Shown: positions 1 to 6,068 of the stretch, in pieces
Layout of the letters: each line of letters opens with the position of its first letter
Position numbering within the stretch: position 1 is the first letter of the stretch
NCBI GenBank assembly: GCA_944372745.1
Contig: CALWAB010000095.1
Coordinates: 1 to 10,072 of the forward strand
DNA: 10,072 nucleotides
Source: an uncultured Clostridia bacterium
Lineage (GTDB): Bacteria > Bacillota > Clostridia > Christensenellales > UBA1242
Direction: 5' to 3'
The notes under the pieces: generated by a model
Databases searched by the model: none
The model's input: the letters and a program-made list of their open reading frames with translations, nothing else
Told to the model about the DNA's origin: nothing
Translations under genes and position numbers: made by a program

Positions 1-242
1 TTAAACATTTTATATTTATTACATACTTATTAAATAAAGAGTCAAAAGTTTATAAATACATATAATTATAATTAAATATTAAGATTGTGATGAAATATTT
101 AAAAAACACTTTAAATTTTTGTAATGAATTATGCAAAGTATATATTAATTTTAAAGATTAAATACCAATATTTTTATTAATATATCATCACTTTAATTTT
201 TAATGTCAATTATTAAAAATCAAATAAATATATGCAAAAAAC
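1..242. other. AT-rich intergenic region, no gene seen
   Basis: This stretch is almost entirely A and T, with stop codons frequent in every frame and no open frame that resembles a protein. One 9-bp all-AT inverted repeat (196-204 with 212-220, 7-nt loop) is visible, but repeats of this kind are expected by chance at this composition. The end of whatever gene lies to the left is not recognisable. The region probably serves only as a spacer upstream of the rpsU promoter. Confidence 0.6.
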
Positions 243-271
243 TTGACTTATTGCATAATATATGATATATT
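243..271 (+). promoter_or_regulatory. Sigma-A-type promoter of rpsU (extended -10)
   Basis: A -35 box TTGACT (243-248) is followed by a 17-bp spacer and a -10 box TATATT (266-271). The spacer ends in TGA (263-265), which gives the TGn extended -10 signature. Transcription should begin near 278, leaving a leader of about 33 nt that carries the ribosome binding site AGGTGGTGA (296-304). The site is inferred from sequence only, but both boxes and the spacing are close to consensus. Confidence 0.75.
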
Positions 272-310
272 ATTTTATCTTAAATTTTAAAAAATAGGTG
301 GTGAGAAGAG

Positions 311-490
311 ATGACTTCCGTTAAAGTCGGTGCTAATGAGTCTTTGGATAGTGCACTTAAACGCTTTAAGCGTAAGTGCCAAAAAGACGGTATCATAGGC
401 GATATTCGTAGGAAAGAAGCGTATGAGAAGCCTAGCGAACAACGCAAGAAGAAAGAAGACGCGGCAAGAAAACGCATTAGAAAATCTTAA
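311..490 (+). CDS. rpsU: 30S ribosomal protein S21
   Basis: The 59-residue product starts MTSVKVGANESLDSALKRFK and carries the S21 family pattern: a short beta strand, the NESLDSALKRFKRKC helix, a central R-R-K-E-x-Y-E-K-P-S motif and a very basic tail ending in RKRIRKS. S21 is a late-assembling small-subunit protein located near the 3' end of 16S rRNA, where it helps initiation. The length is normal for the family. The ATG is preceded at 6-nt distance by AGGTGGTGA (296-304). The gene is G- and C-richer than its surroundings and uses CGT and GGT codons, as expected for a highly expressed ribosomal gene. It has its own promoter and terminator, so it is probably monocistronic. No ribosomal neighbour is present. 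The open frames on the opposite strand here are antisense shadows. Confidence 0.96.
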   Translation: MTSVKVGANESLDSALKRFKRKCQKDGIIGDIRRKEAYEKPSEQRKKKEDAARKRIRKS

Positions 491-497
491 TAAATTT

Positions 498-528
498 AAA
501 GACTTGTATTTGAATTGCAAGTCTTTTT
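498..528 (+). terminator. Intrinsic terminator of rpsU
   Basis: A 9-bp stem AAAGACTTG (498-506) pairs with CAAGTCTTT (518-526) across an 11-nt loop and runs into a T tract (524-528). It starts 7 nt after the rpsU stop codon, the usual place for a factor-independent terminator. Confidence 0.85.
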
Positions 529-552
529 CATATAGAGATTTTTTATTATTTA

Positions 553-690
553 TGGAAGTGTGATAGATACAAAGGCATTAAAATATCTCTTAAAGAGAAT
601 AATGTCAATATTGACTTCCACAGATATTTTAGAACCTTTATGAATAGCGGTCGTTTAGATCCATCTTCTAAAACTCTAAGCAATGACTAA
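553..690 (+). pseudogene. Possible gene remnant: open frame without a start codon
   Basis: Read from 553, this frame gives 45 residues beginning WKCDRYKGIKISLKENN and ending in PSSKTLSND, then TAA (688-690). The frame is open back to 514 but contains no ATG, GTG or TTG before the internal methionine at 640, and no ribosome binding site precedes it. The composition (a mix of charged, aromatic and Gly/Pro residues) looks protein-like, which is why I list it. I do not recognise the family. It could be the 3' end of a decayed gene, an accidental open frame, or the coding-like face of a structured RNA, because the same bases form nested complementary arms. Function unknown. Confidence 0.25.
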
Positions 691-700
691 GATGAACTAT

Positions 701-739
701 CCTGTGGTGTGAGTGCGAAGGCACACCATTGTGGTTTTT
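701..739 (+). terminator. Terminator-like hairpin in the rpsU-downstream spacer
   Basis: TGGTGTG (705-711) pairs perfectly with CACACCA (722-728) across a 10-nt loop. An outer CC/GG pair (701-702 with 733-734) can close an asymmetric internal loop, and TTTTT follows directly (735-739). An alternative inner stem GTGC/GCAC (712-723 region) is also possible. It lies 10 nt after the stop of the start-less frame at 553-690, so it could be the terminator of a transcript from this spacer. No convincing promoter for such a transcript was found. Confidence 0.45.
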
Positions 740-838
740 ATAGTGCCTTTGAATGTGATTATATGCTTTTGTCAAGCAGTGACTAACTTTGCACTGTGTT
801 GACTGCATTTGTGACATTGAAGTATGCCATTTACTAAC

Positions 839-861
839 TCTAGTAAAAAACTAGAAATTTT
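839..861 (+). terminator. Weak terminator-like hairpin
   Basis: TCTAGT (839-844) pairs with ACTAGA (850-855) across a 5-nt A loop, followed by A-A-T-T-T-T-T. The stem is short and has only two G/C pairs, so it would be a weak terminator at best. It is listed because it lies between two gene units with no other function assigned. Confidence 0.2.
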
Positions 862-932
862 TAATTATGCATTTTTACGCAATTTTGCTAAAAAAAGAGA
901 TTTTATTCATTCAATTTGTGTCGATTTATAGG

Positions 933-979
933 AACTTTTGTCGAAACCAAAAGTTGTTATAAAAATCATTTGTGATTTT
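933..979 (+). repeat. Two tandem inverted repeats upstream of the unknown 136-residue gene
   Basis: AACTTTTG (933-940) and CAAAAGTT (948-955) form a perfect 8-bp inverted repeat with a 7-nt centre. Directly after it, AAAATCA (962-968) and TGATTTT (973-979) form a perfect 7-bp inverted repeat with a 4-nt centre. The second one overlaps the predicted -35 box at 970-975. Neither is followed by a T tract, so they do not look like terminators. Operator sites for a dimeric repressor are a reasonable guess, but in AT-rich DNA chance cannot be excluded. Confidence 0.4.
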
Positions 980-998
980 CTTATAAACTTGCTAAACT
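970..998 (+). promoter_or_regulatory. Predicted promoter of the unknown 136-residue gene
   Basis: TTGTGA (970-975), a 17-bp spacer and TAAACT (993-998) fit a sigma-A promoter, and TGC (990-992) gives an extended -10. The transcript would start near 1005, leaving room for the ribosome binding site at 1014-1020. A second possible -10, TGT-TATAAA (955-963), lies upstream but has a poor -35. Confidence 0.5.
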
Positions 999-1027
999 TT
1001 GTTTATTCTCTTGAAGGAGGTAGTATT

Positions 1028-1438
1028 ATGGACGAATTGAGAATAAAAGCCAAAGAGGCTAGAAAGAGATTAAGACAAGGTTTTTGGAATGATATAATTA
1101 AGGAAAGGCAAGCGATTATTCAAAATGCACTAGAACATGGACAAGACATAAAACTTGTTGAAGAATATTGCAAGCGTAAGATAGAAGAAAAAATTCGCAA
1201 TCAAAATAATCCTAACAAACAAAGTGAAGAAGATATTTTATACGAGAAAGTTTGTCAATTAATGGAGACAAATGAAGTGTTATTAAATCCACTTTCGAAA
1301 TTAATTGACCACGAAGTATATGATAAAATGAGTGACAATGCAAAACAAGTATACATATTAAAATTATCCGAACAATACATAAAATTGAAACAGCGATATA
1401 ATAATGAGCATAGTCATGGTCTTGACATTGCATATTGA
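1028..1438 (+). CDS. Unrecognised 136-residue charged helical protein
   Basis: I do not recognise this family. The start is set at the ATG preceded by a near-perfect AAGGAGG (1014-1020) at 7-nt spacing. The frame is open upstream to 938, but that part contains the predicted promoter and inverted repeats and is probably untranslated. The product begins MDELRIKAKEARKRLRQGFW and has no signal peptide, membrane segment or cysteine cluster (two lone Cys). It is rich in Lys, Glu, Arg, Asn and Gln. An amphipathic basic N-terminal helix (about 1-35) is followed by a charged segment with the block LVEEYCKRKIEEKIRNQ, a polar Asn/Gln linker (about 60-66), and a C-terminal half with helices around LYEKVCQLMETN and AKQVYILKLSEQYIKLKQRY. 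It is probably cytoplasmic. It stands alone between rpsU and the pcrA promoter. Good codon use and a strong ribosome site make it a real gene. Confidence 0.8.
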   Translation: MDELRIKAKEARKRLRQGFWNDIIKERQAIIQNALEHGQDIKLVEEYCKRKIEEKIRNQNNPNKQSEEDILYEKVCQLMETNEVLLNPLSKLIDHEVYDKMSDNAKQVYILKLSEQYIKLKQRYNNEHSHGLDIAY

Positions 1439-1468
1439 TAAAAATTTAATATAGTACCTTTAAATGTT

Positions 1469-1496
1469 TTGCAAGCAATTTTATTTGTGCTATAAT
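1469..1496 (+). promoter_or_regulatory. Promoter of pcrA-ligA, predicted to give a leaderless mRNA
   Basis: TTGCAA (1469-1474), a 16-bp spacer and a perfect TATAAT (1491-1496) with TGC before it (1488-1490) form a strong extended -10 promoter. The expected start of transcription, 6-8 nt after the -10 box, falls at about 1502-1504. The pcrA ATG begins at 1503, so the mRNA would have no leader. No Shine-Dalgarno sequence occurs before this ATG. Confidence 0.75.
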
Positions 1497-1502
1497 AAAA
1501 TT

Positions 1503-3740
1503 ATGGAAAATATAGATTTAATAAATACATTAAATGAAGAACAAAGAGCCCCTGTATTACAAACTGAAGGGGCTGTATTAGTTACTGCTGGTGCAGGTAG
1601 TGGTAAGACGCGTGTTTTAACACATAGAATTGCATATTTAATACAAAACGGTGTGCATCCATATAATATATTGGCTATCACTTTTACTAATAAAGCAGCC
1701 AACGAGATGAAAGAAAGGGTAGAAAGAATTACATACGATTGTCAAGATATGTGGGTATGTACTTTTCACTCAATGTGTGTGAGAATATTAAGGCAATTTG
1801 CTGATAGACTAGGTTATACTAAAAATTTTTCTATTTATGGTGAGCAAGAGAAAGAAAGTTTAGTCAAACAAATTTTAGTAAACTATAATATAGATGAAGA
1901 ACATAAAAAGTCTATGATGTATCATATAAGTAATGCTAAAAATTTAAATTTAGCCCCCATACAATATCACGAACAATTTGCTTATTTGCACGAAATTGAC
2001 GACATTTGCAAAGTATACGCAGACTATCAAGAGGAACTCAAAAAAAATAATGCTTTCGATTTTGATGATTTACTCATAAAGACTTATGAACTATTATTAA
2101 ACAACACTGAAGCACGCGAAAAATATCAAGAGCGTTTTCATTATATTCACATTGATGAGTTTCAAGATACCAATAGAGTACAATATGACATAGCACGAAT
2201 ATTGTCTGGTAAATATGGCAATATAATGGTAGTTGGTGATGAAGACCAATGTATTTATGGTTGGCGTGGTGCTAATATTCAAAATATATTTGATTTCAAA
2301 GAAGATTACAAAGATGCTAAAGTATTCAAATTACAACAGAATTATCGTTGCACCAAAAACATTATAGATGTAGCAAATAGAGTAATTAAAAACAATACTC
2401 AAAGGTTAGACAAGGTATTATATACTGAAAATCCAGTGGGTGAGCCTATTGAATTATTTGTGGGGCATAATGATGTACAAGAGGCGGGTTTTGTGTCTAG
2501 ACGCATAAGTGATTTAGTAAAACAAGGCTACCAATATAAAGATATTGCTGTACTTATGCGTTATAATGCTATGACGCGTTCTATAGAAGAAGGGCTTTTG
2601 CACGCTAATATCCCATACAAAGTATTAGGGGGAATGAAATTCTATGAGCGTGCTGAAATAAAGAATGTGCTTGCTTATTTAAAAGTTATTGTCAATAATC
2701 AGGACAATGAAAGTTTATTGCGTATCATTAATTTTCCAAAGCGTGGGATTGGTTCGGCAAGTATAAACCAACTTCGAGCATTGGCAGATTCTCAAAATAT
2801 GAGCATATTTAATTATTTAAAAAATTATGGGGATACTTTGCCGTCTGCATTAAAAAACAAAGTTTTGCCTTTCCGTGATTTGATGATAGATTTGACAGAC
2901 AAACAAAATATGATGCCACTTTTAGATTTTGTTAAGGAAGTCATTCTTAAATCTAAGATAAAGGATGCCTATTTAGAAAAGGATACGACTGAAGACGAAA
3001 ATAGAATTGCTAATATTGATTCATTGCTTGCTTCGGTAAATACTTATGCAAGTCATTATCCAGAAGATTCTTTGTCTGAATATCTACAAGCAATTACATT
3101 ATTAAGTGACGCCGATGAAAAAGATGATACCTTGAATTCGGTTACATTATCAACCGTTCACGCTGTGAAGGGACTTGAATTTAGGGCTGTATTTGTTGTT
3201 GGGCTTGAGGATGAAAATTTCCCAATTCTTCGTAATGATAGTGAAGATGATATTGAAGAAGAAAGACGCTTATTTTATGTAGCAGTAACGCGTGCTAAAG
3301 AGAGGCTGTTTTTATCTAGATGCAACGAAAGGTTTAAATATGGAAATCTTAGTCGCTTTATGCCTTCGCGTTTTTTAGACGAATTGCATGGTATGGCTAA
3401 TATTAAAATGGTAAGTTTTAATTTAGGTTATAATCTTGACCGAACTACAAATAATTTTAATTATGGTAATTATGATAATAAAGCTTATGTTTTAATGGAT
3501 AGTACAAAACAATCTAGTTTATCTAGTCACAATAATCCTACTACTCATTATACTTTTGAAACTGAAAATAAATCCAGTGATGGTTTTGTGGTTGGGGCAC
3601 AAGTTGAACATCCACGCTTTGGGGTGGGTACTATTATAGATACATCAAAATTAGCAACTATGAATGTGATTAGTATTGACTTTGAGGATGTGGGGATAAA
3701 AAATTTGACATTTGATATGTCACCATTGACTTTATTATAA
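1503..3740 (+). CDS. pcrA: ATP-dependent 3'-5' DNA helicase PcrA (UvrD/Rep superfamily 1)
   Basis: The 745-residue product is full length for PcrA. It shows the superfamily 1A motifs in order: Q motif LNEEQ (10-14), Walker A TAGAGSGKT (28-36), Ia ITFTNKAANEM, II IDEFQDTN (D218, E219), III VVGDEDQCIYGWRGA (244-258), IV QQNYRCT with R282, V TVHAVKGLEF (around 551-560), and VI RRLFYVAVTRAKERL with R597. The C-terminal piece GAQVEHPRFGVGTI plus IKNLTFDMSPL matches the Tudor-like RNA-polymerase-binding tail of PcrA. It unwinds DNA in repair and at transcription-replication conflicts. I start at 1503 rather than the upstream in-frame ATG at 1464 because the residues from MENIDLINTLNEEQ align with the family N-terminus and a strong promoter occupies 1469-1496. 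ligA follows after 9 nt, so the two are co-transcribed. Confidence 0.96.
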   Translation: MENIDLINTLNEEQRAPVLQTEGAVLVTAGAGSGKTRVLTHRIAYLIQNGVHPYNILAITFTNKAANEMKERVERITYDCQDMWVCTFHSMCVRILRQFADRLGYTKNFSIYGEQEKESLVKQILVNYNIDEEHKKSMMYHISNAKNLNLAPIQYHEQFAYLHEIDDICKVYADYQEELKKNNAFDFDDLLIKTYELLLNNTEAREKYQERFHYIHIDEFQDTNRVQYDIARILSGKYGNIMVVGDEDQCIYGWRGANIQNIFDFKEDYKDAKVFKLQQNYRCTKNIIDVANRVIKNNTQRLDKVLYTENPVGEPIELFVGHNDVQEAGFVSRRISDLVKQGYQYKDIAVLMRYNAMTRSIEEGLLHANIPYKVLGGMKFYERAEIKNVLAYLKVIVNNQDNESLLRIINFPKRGIGSASINQLRALADSQNMSIFNYLKNYGDTLPSALKNKVLPFRDLMIDLTDKQNMMPLLDFVKEVILKSKIKDAYLEKDTTEDENRIANIDSLLASVNTYASHYPEDSLSEYLQAITLLSDADEKDDTLNSVTLSTVHAVKGLEFRAVFVVGLEDENFPILRNDSEDDIEEERRLFYVAVTRAKERLFLSRCNERFKYGNLSRFMPSRFLDELHGMANIKMVSFNLGYNLDRTTNNFNYGNYDNKAYVLMDSTKQSSLSSHNNPTTHYTFETENKSSDGFVVGAQVEHPRFGVGTIIDTSKLATMNVISIDFEDVGIKNLTFDMSPLTLL

Positions 3741-3749
3741 GGGTGAAAT

Positions 3750-5699
3750 ATGGACTTTAAAGCTAAAATGCGAGATTTGATTGAAAAAATCAATTTACAC
3801 AATTATAATTATTATATTTTAGATAATCCAACAATTAGTGATGCAGAGTACGACAAATTGTTGGATGAATTAATGGCACTTGAGAAAGAATATAATTTTG
3901 TATTTGAAGATTCACCAAGCAGGCGTGTAGGGGCAGAGGTTGTTTCAAATTTTGAAAAAGAGCCACATAAAGTACCATTGTATAGTCTAGACAAAAGGCA
4001 ATCAAAGGAAGAATTAAAAGAGTGGTATGATGATATAATGACTAAATACCCAAATACAGAATTTTCTTTCGAATACAAATTTGATGGCTTAACTATAACA
4101 ATATTGTATGATAATGGTGTTTTTCAAAAGGCTATGACGCGTGGAAATGGTATTATAGGTGAAGTTGTTACAAATCAAGTAAAGACTATAAAAAGCATTC
4201 CACTTTCTATACCTTATAAGAACAAAGTTATTGTACAAGGCGAAGCAATTATGCTAAAATCTGAGCTTGAAAAGTATAATAAAAACAATGAAGAGCCTTT
4301 AAAAAATGTTAGAAATGCTGCAGCAGGTGCTATTAGAAATCTTAATCCACAAGTAACAAAAGAACGCAACTTAGATATGTATTTTTATGCAGTGCCATAT
4401 ATTGAAGGTCGTGAAATTGAATCACAAGAAGAAGTATTTAGTTTTCTTAAGGAAAATCGTTTCAAAGTGCACAATGCAAATCAAATCGTAAAGTCTTTTG
4501 AACAAATAACCTCTTTGATTGATAAAGTAGATAAAGAGAAAGAAAGTCTTGACATATTAATAGATGGAATTGTTTTAAAAATTAATGATTTTAATACTTG
4601 TAAAGAACTTGGCTATACTTCAAGATTTCCAAAATTTGCAATGGCTTACAAATTTGCGCCACAGGAATTGACGAGCAAAGTATTGGATGTTAAATTCCAG
4701 GTGGGGCGTACAGGTAAGATTACGCCACTTGCTATTATTGAACCAATATTTTTAGCTGGAGCGACTATTCAAAGAGCTACTTTGAATAATTATAGTGATA
4801 TAAGAAGAAAGCATATTAAAATTAATTCTTATGTTTTTGTAAGAAGAAGCAATGAAGTTATTCCTGAAATAATTGGCTTAGCGAGTGATACGCCAGAAAG
4901 TCGTGAAGTGGAAATGCCTAAAAATTGTCCTAGTTGTGGGCAACCTTTAAAGCAAGAAGATATCGAAACATTTTGCACTAATATTTGGGGTTGTCCTGCT
5001 CAAATTCAAAAAAGAATAGTTCACTTTTGTTCAAAAGATGCTATGAACATTGAAGGGGTTTCAGATAAAACTATTGATATGTTTTATAATATTTTCCACA
5101 TAAGATTTCCTTATCAACTGTATGATTTAACTCGTGAAGATTTGTTACAATTAGATAAATTCAAAGATAAAAAGACAAATAATGTCTATGAAAATATCCA
5201 AAACTCAAAAAATCCACCTTTAGATAGATTTATATACGCATTAGGTATTAAAAACATTGGTAAGAAGACTGCGAAAGATTTAGCTAAATATTTTAGGAGT
5301 TTTGATAAATTTCAAAATGCCACTTTTGATGAATTAGATAGTGTTGATGACATTGCTGAGATTACTGCTCAAGGAATCGTAGATTATTTTAAAGATAATA
5401 ATAATTTGCACTCATTAGATGAGTTATTTAAGCGTGGTGTAATTCCACAAACAACTGTTGGAGAAATAAAAGGCGTATTCAGTGGGATGACATTTGTTTT
5501 GACTGGAACTTTAGATAATTATACAAGGGAAGAAGCATCCAATGAAATAGAAATACGCGGAGGGAAAGTAGCGTCTTCTGTTTCTAAAAATACAACTTAT
5601 GTGCTTGCAGGTGATAGTGCTGGATCTAAGTTAATAAAAGCACAAAATTTGGGAATAAAAATCTTAAATGAAGAAGATTTTAATAAAATGTTAAAATAA
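3750..5699 (+). CDS. ligA: NAD+-dependent DNA ligase LigA
   Basis: The product has 649 residues, slightly shorter than the usual 660-670. Domain Ia (NMN binding) has YYILDNPTISDAEYD (21-35). The adenylation domain has the nucleotidyl lysine K110 in EYKFDG, E165 in VQGEA, RNAAAGAIRNL (188-198), K277 in DGIVLKIND and K301 in AYKFAP. An OB fold (QVGRTGKITP onward), a four-cysteine zinc finger (C393, C396, C409, C415), helix-hairpin-helix repeats (for example GIKNIGKKTA, 499-508) and a C-terminal BRCT domain (about 574-649) follow. It seals nicks during lagging-strand synthesis and repair. Several normally conserved positions differ: SLDN or SLGN reads SLDK, RGDG reads RGNG, GEDIT reads GEVVT, and VRGE reads VQGE. 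All main catalytic residues are kept, so it should be active. It lies 9 nt after pcrA; AAGGGTGA (3739-3746 region) overlaps the pcrA stop and serves as its ribosome site. Confidence 0.95.
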   Translation: MDFKAKMRDLIEKINLHNYNYYILDNPTISDAEYDKLLDELMALEKEYNFVFEDSPSRRVGAEVVSNFEKEPHKVPLYSLDKRQSKEELKEWYDDIMTKYPNTEFSFEYKFDGLTITILYDNGVFQKAMTRGNGIIGEVVTNQVKTIKSIPLSIPYKNKVIVQGEAIMLKSELEKYNKNNEEPLKNVRNAAAGAIRNLNPQVTKERNLDMYFYAVPYIEGREIESQEEVFSFLKENRFKVHNANQIVKSFEQITSLIDKVDKEKESLDILIDGIVLKINDFNTCKELGYTSRFPKFAMAYKFAPQELTSKVLDVKFQVGRTGKITPLAIIEPIFLAGATIQRATLNNYSDIRRKHIKINSYVFVRRSNEVIPEIIGLASDTPESREVEMPKNCPSCGQPLKQEDIETFCTNIWGCPAQIQKRIVHFCSKDAMNIEGVSDKTIDMFYNIFHIRFPYQLYDLTREDLLQLDKFKDKKTNNVYENIQNSKNPPLDRFIYALGIKNIGKKTAKDLAKYFRSFDKFQNATFDELDSVDDIAEITAQGIVDYFKDNNNLHSLDELFKRGVIPQTTVGEIKGVFSGMTFVLTGTLDNYTREEASNEIEIRGGKVASSVSKNTTYVLAGDSAGSKLIKAQNLGIKILNEEDFNKMLK

Positions 5700-5703
5700 A
5701 CGA

Positions 5704-5746
5704 AAAAAATATTCAGGTAGAATACTTTATTACTTGAATATTTTTT
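5704..5746 (+). terminator. Long hairpin terminator after ligA, overlapping the gatC -35 box
   Basis: The arms 5704-5719 and 5731-5746 pair over 16 bp with a single G-T wobble and an 11-nt loop. The 5' arm starts with an A run and the 3' arm ends in TTTTTT (5741-5746), so the hairpin has the A-tract/T-tract form of an intrinsic terminator that could act in both directions. It starts 4 nt after the ligA stop codon. Its G/C content is low, so efficiency is uncertain. Confidence 0.75.
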
Positions 5747-5762
5747 CATTTTGTGCTATACT
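5734..5762 (+). promoter_or_regulatory. Promoter of the gatCAB-rpoZ-priA run (extended -10)
   Basis: TTGAAT (5734-5739), a 17-bp spacer and TATACT (5757-5762), preceded by TGC (5754-5756), form an extended -10 promoter. Transcription should start near 5769. The -35 box lies inside the 3' arm of the ligA terminator. The block TTTGTGCTATACTAA (5750-5764) differs at one base from the pcrA promoter (1484-1498). Confidence 0.75.
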
Positions 5763-5782
5763 AATAGGCATTGGAGAAATCT

Positions 5783-6067
5783 ATGGAAATTACTGAAAAA
5801 GAAATTAAACATTTAGCATCTTTATCTAGATTGAATTTTACTGATGAAGAATTAGCTAAATTCTCTGCCGATTTTAAGGCAATACTTGATTATGTAAATG
5901 AATTACAAAAAGTCGACACAAGTAATGTTAAAGATAATACTATAATTAGAGCATATGACGAATTAAGAGAAGATGAAGTAAAACCTTCTTTATCTAATGA
6001 AGAAATAGTTGGAAATGCTCCTAAAAATTATAATGGCTATTTTATAGCACCTACGGTGGTGGAATAA
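5783..6067 (+). CDS. gatC: Aspartyl/glutamyl-tRNA amidotransferase subunit C
   Basis: The 94-residue protein begins MEITEKEIKHLASLSRLNFT and ends NAPKNYNGYFIAPTVVE, both hallmarks of GatC. GatC wraps around the GatA-GatB interface and stabilises the GatCAB complex, which converts Glu-tRNA(Gln) to Gln-tRNA(Gln) and/or Asp-tRNA(Asn) to Asn-tRNA(Asn) in the cytoplasm. The start is the ATG at 5783, with GGAGA (5773-5777) 5 nt upstream. An in-frame TTG at 5771 would add four residues but overlaps that ribosome site and lies at the predicted transcription start. It is the first gene of the run, and gatA follows after one base. Confidence 0.95.
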   Translation: MEITEKEIKHLASLSRLNFTDEELAKFSADFKAILDYVNELQKVDTSNVKDNTIIRAYDELREDEVKPSLSNEEIVGNAPKNYNGYFIAPTVVE

Positions 6068-6068
6068 T

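Larger units (their letters stand above)
529..930. other. Intergenic region with a start-less open frame and several inverted repeats
   Basis: About 400 nt without an intact gene, yet visibly less AT-rich than positions 1-242. It holds an open frame with no start codon (514-690, described separately), nested complementary segments over 553-620, a hairpin with a T tract at 701-739, two mutually exclusive short hairpins at 776-806, and a 6-bp hairpin at 839-855 followed by a T run. On the minus strand I see only very short frames. The region may hold a decayed gene or a small structured RNA; neither is established. Confidence 0.4.

Noticed and set aside
196..220. 9-bp inverted repeat in the left spacer
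   Set aside because: It consists only of A and T in an extremely AT-rich stretch and has no neighbouring signal; chance is the simplest explanation.
280..520. Two minus-strand open frames of 65 and 77 residues
   Set aside because: They are antisense to rpsU, whose S21 sequence, ribosome site and terminator are clear. The minus-strand products have no recognisable motif.
750..832. Possible minus-strand promoter or short peptide in the spacer (TTGACA and TATAAT on the reverse strand)
   Set aside because: The two boxes are only about 6 bp apart, and the best reverse-strand peptide is 15 codons long with no ribosome site.
938..1027. N-terminal extension of the 136-residue protein back to a TTG at 938
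   Set aside because: The extension covers two inverted repeats and a predicted promoter and has no ribosome site, whereas the ATG at 1028 has AAGGAGG at 7-nt spacing.
1464..1502. Upstream ATG for pcrA at 1464
   Set aside because: It would add 13 residues not seen in PcrA, has no ribosome site and overlaps the strong promoter at 1469-1496.
3810..3854. LigA residue Y22 in place of the His found in E. coli (H23)
   Set aside because: From memory, B. subtilis and other Gram-positive LigA proteins also have Tyr here, so the change is normal for the group.
5771..5782. TTG start for gatC at 5771
   Set aside because: It overlaps the ribosome site GGAGA and adds four residues before the family N-terminus MEITEKEIKHLA.
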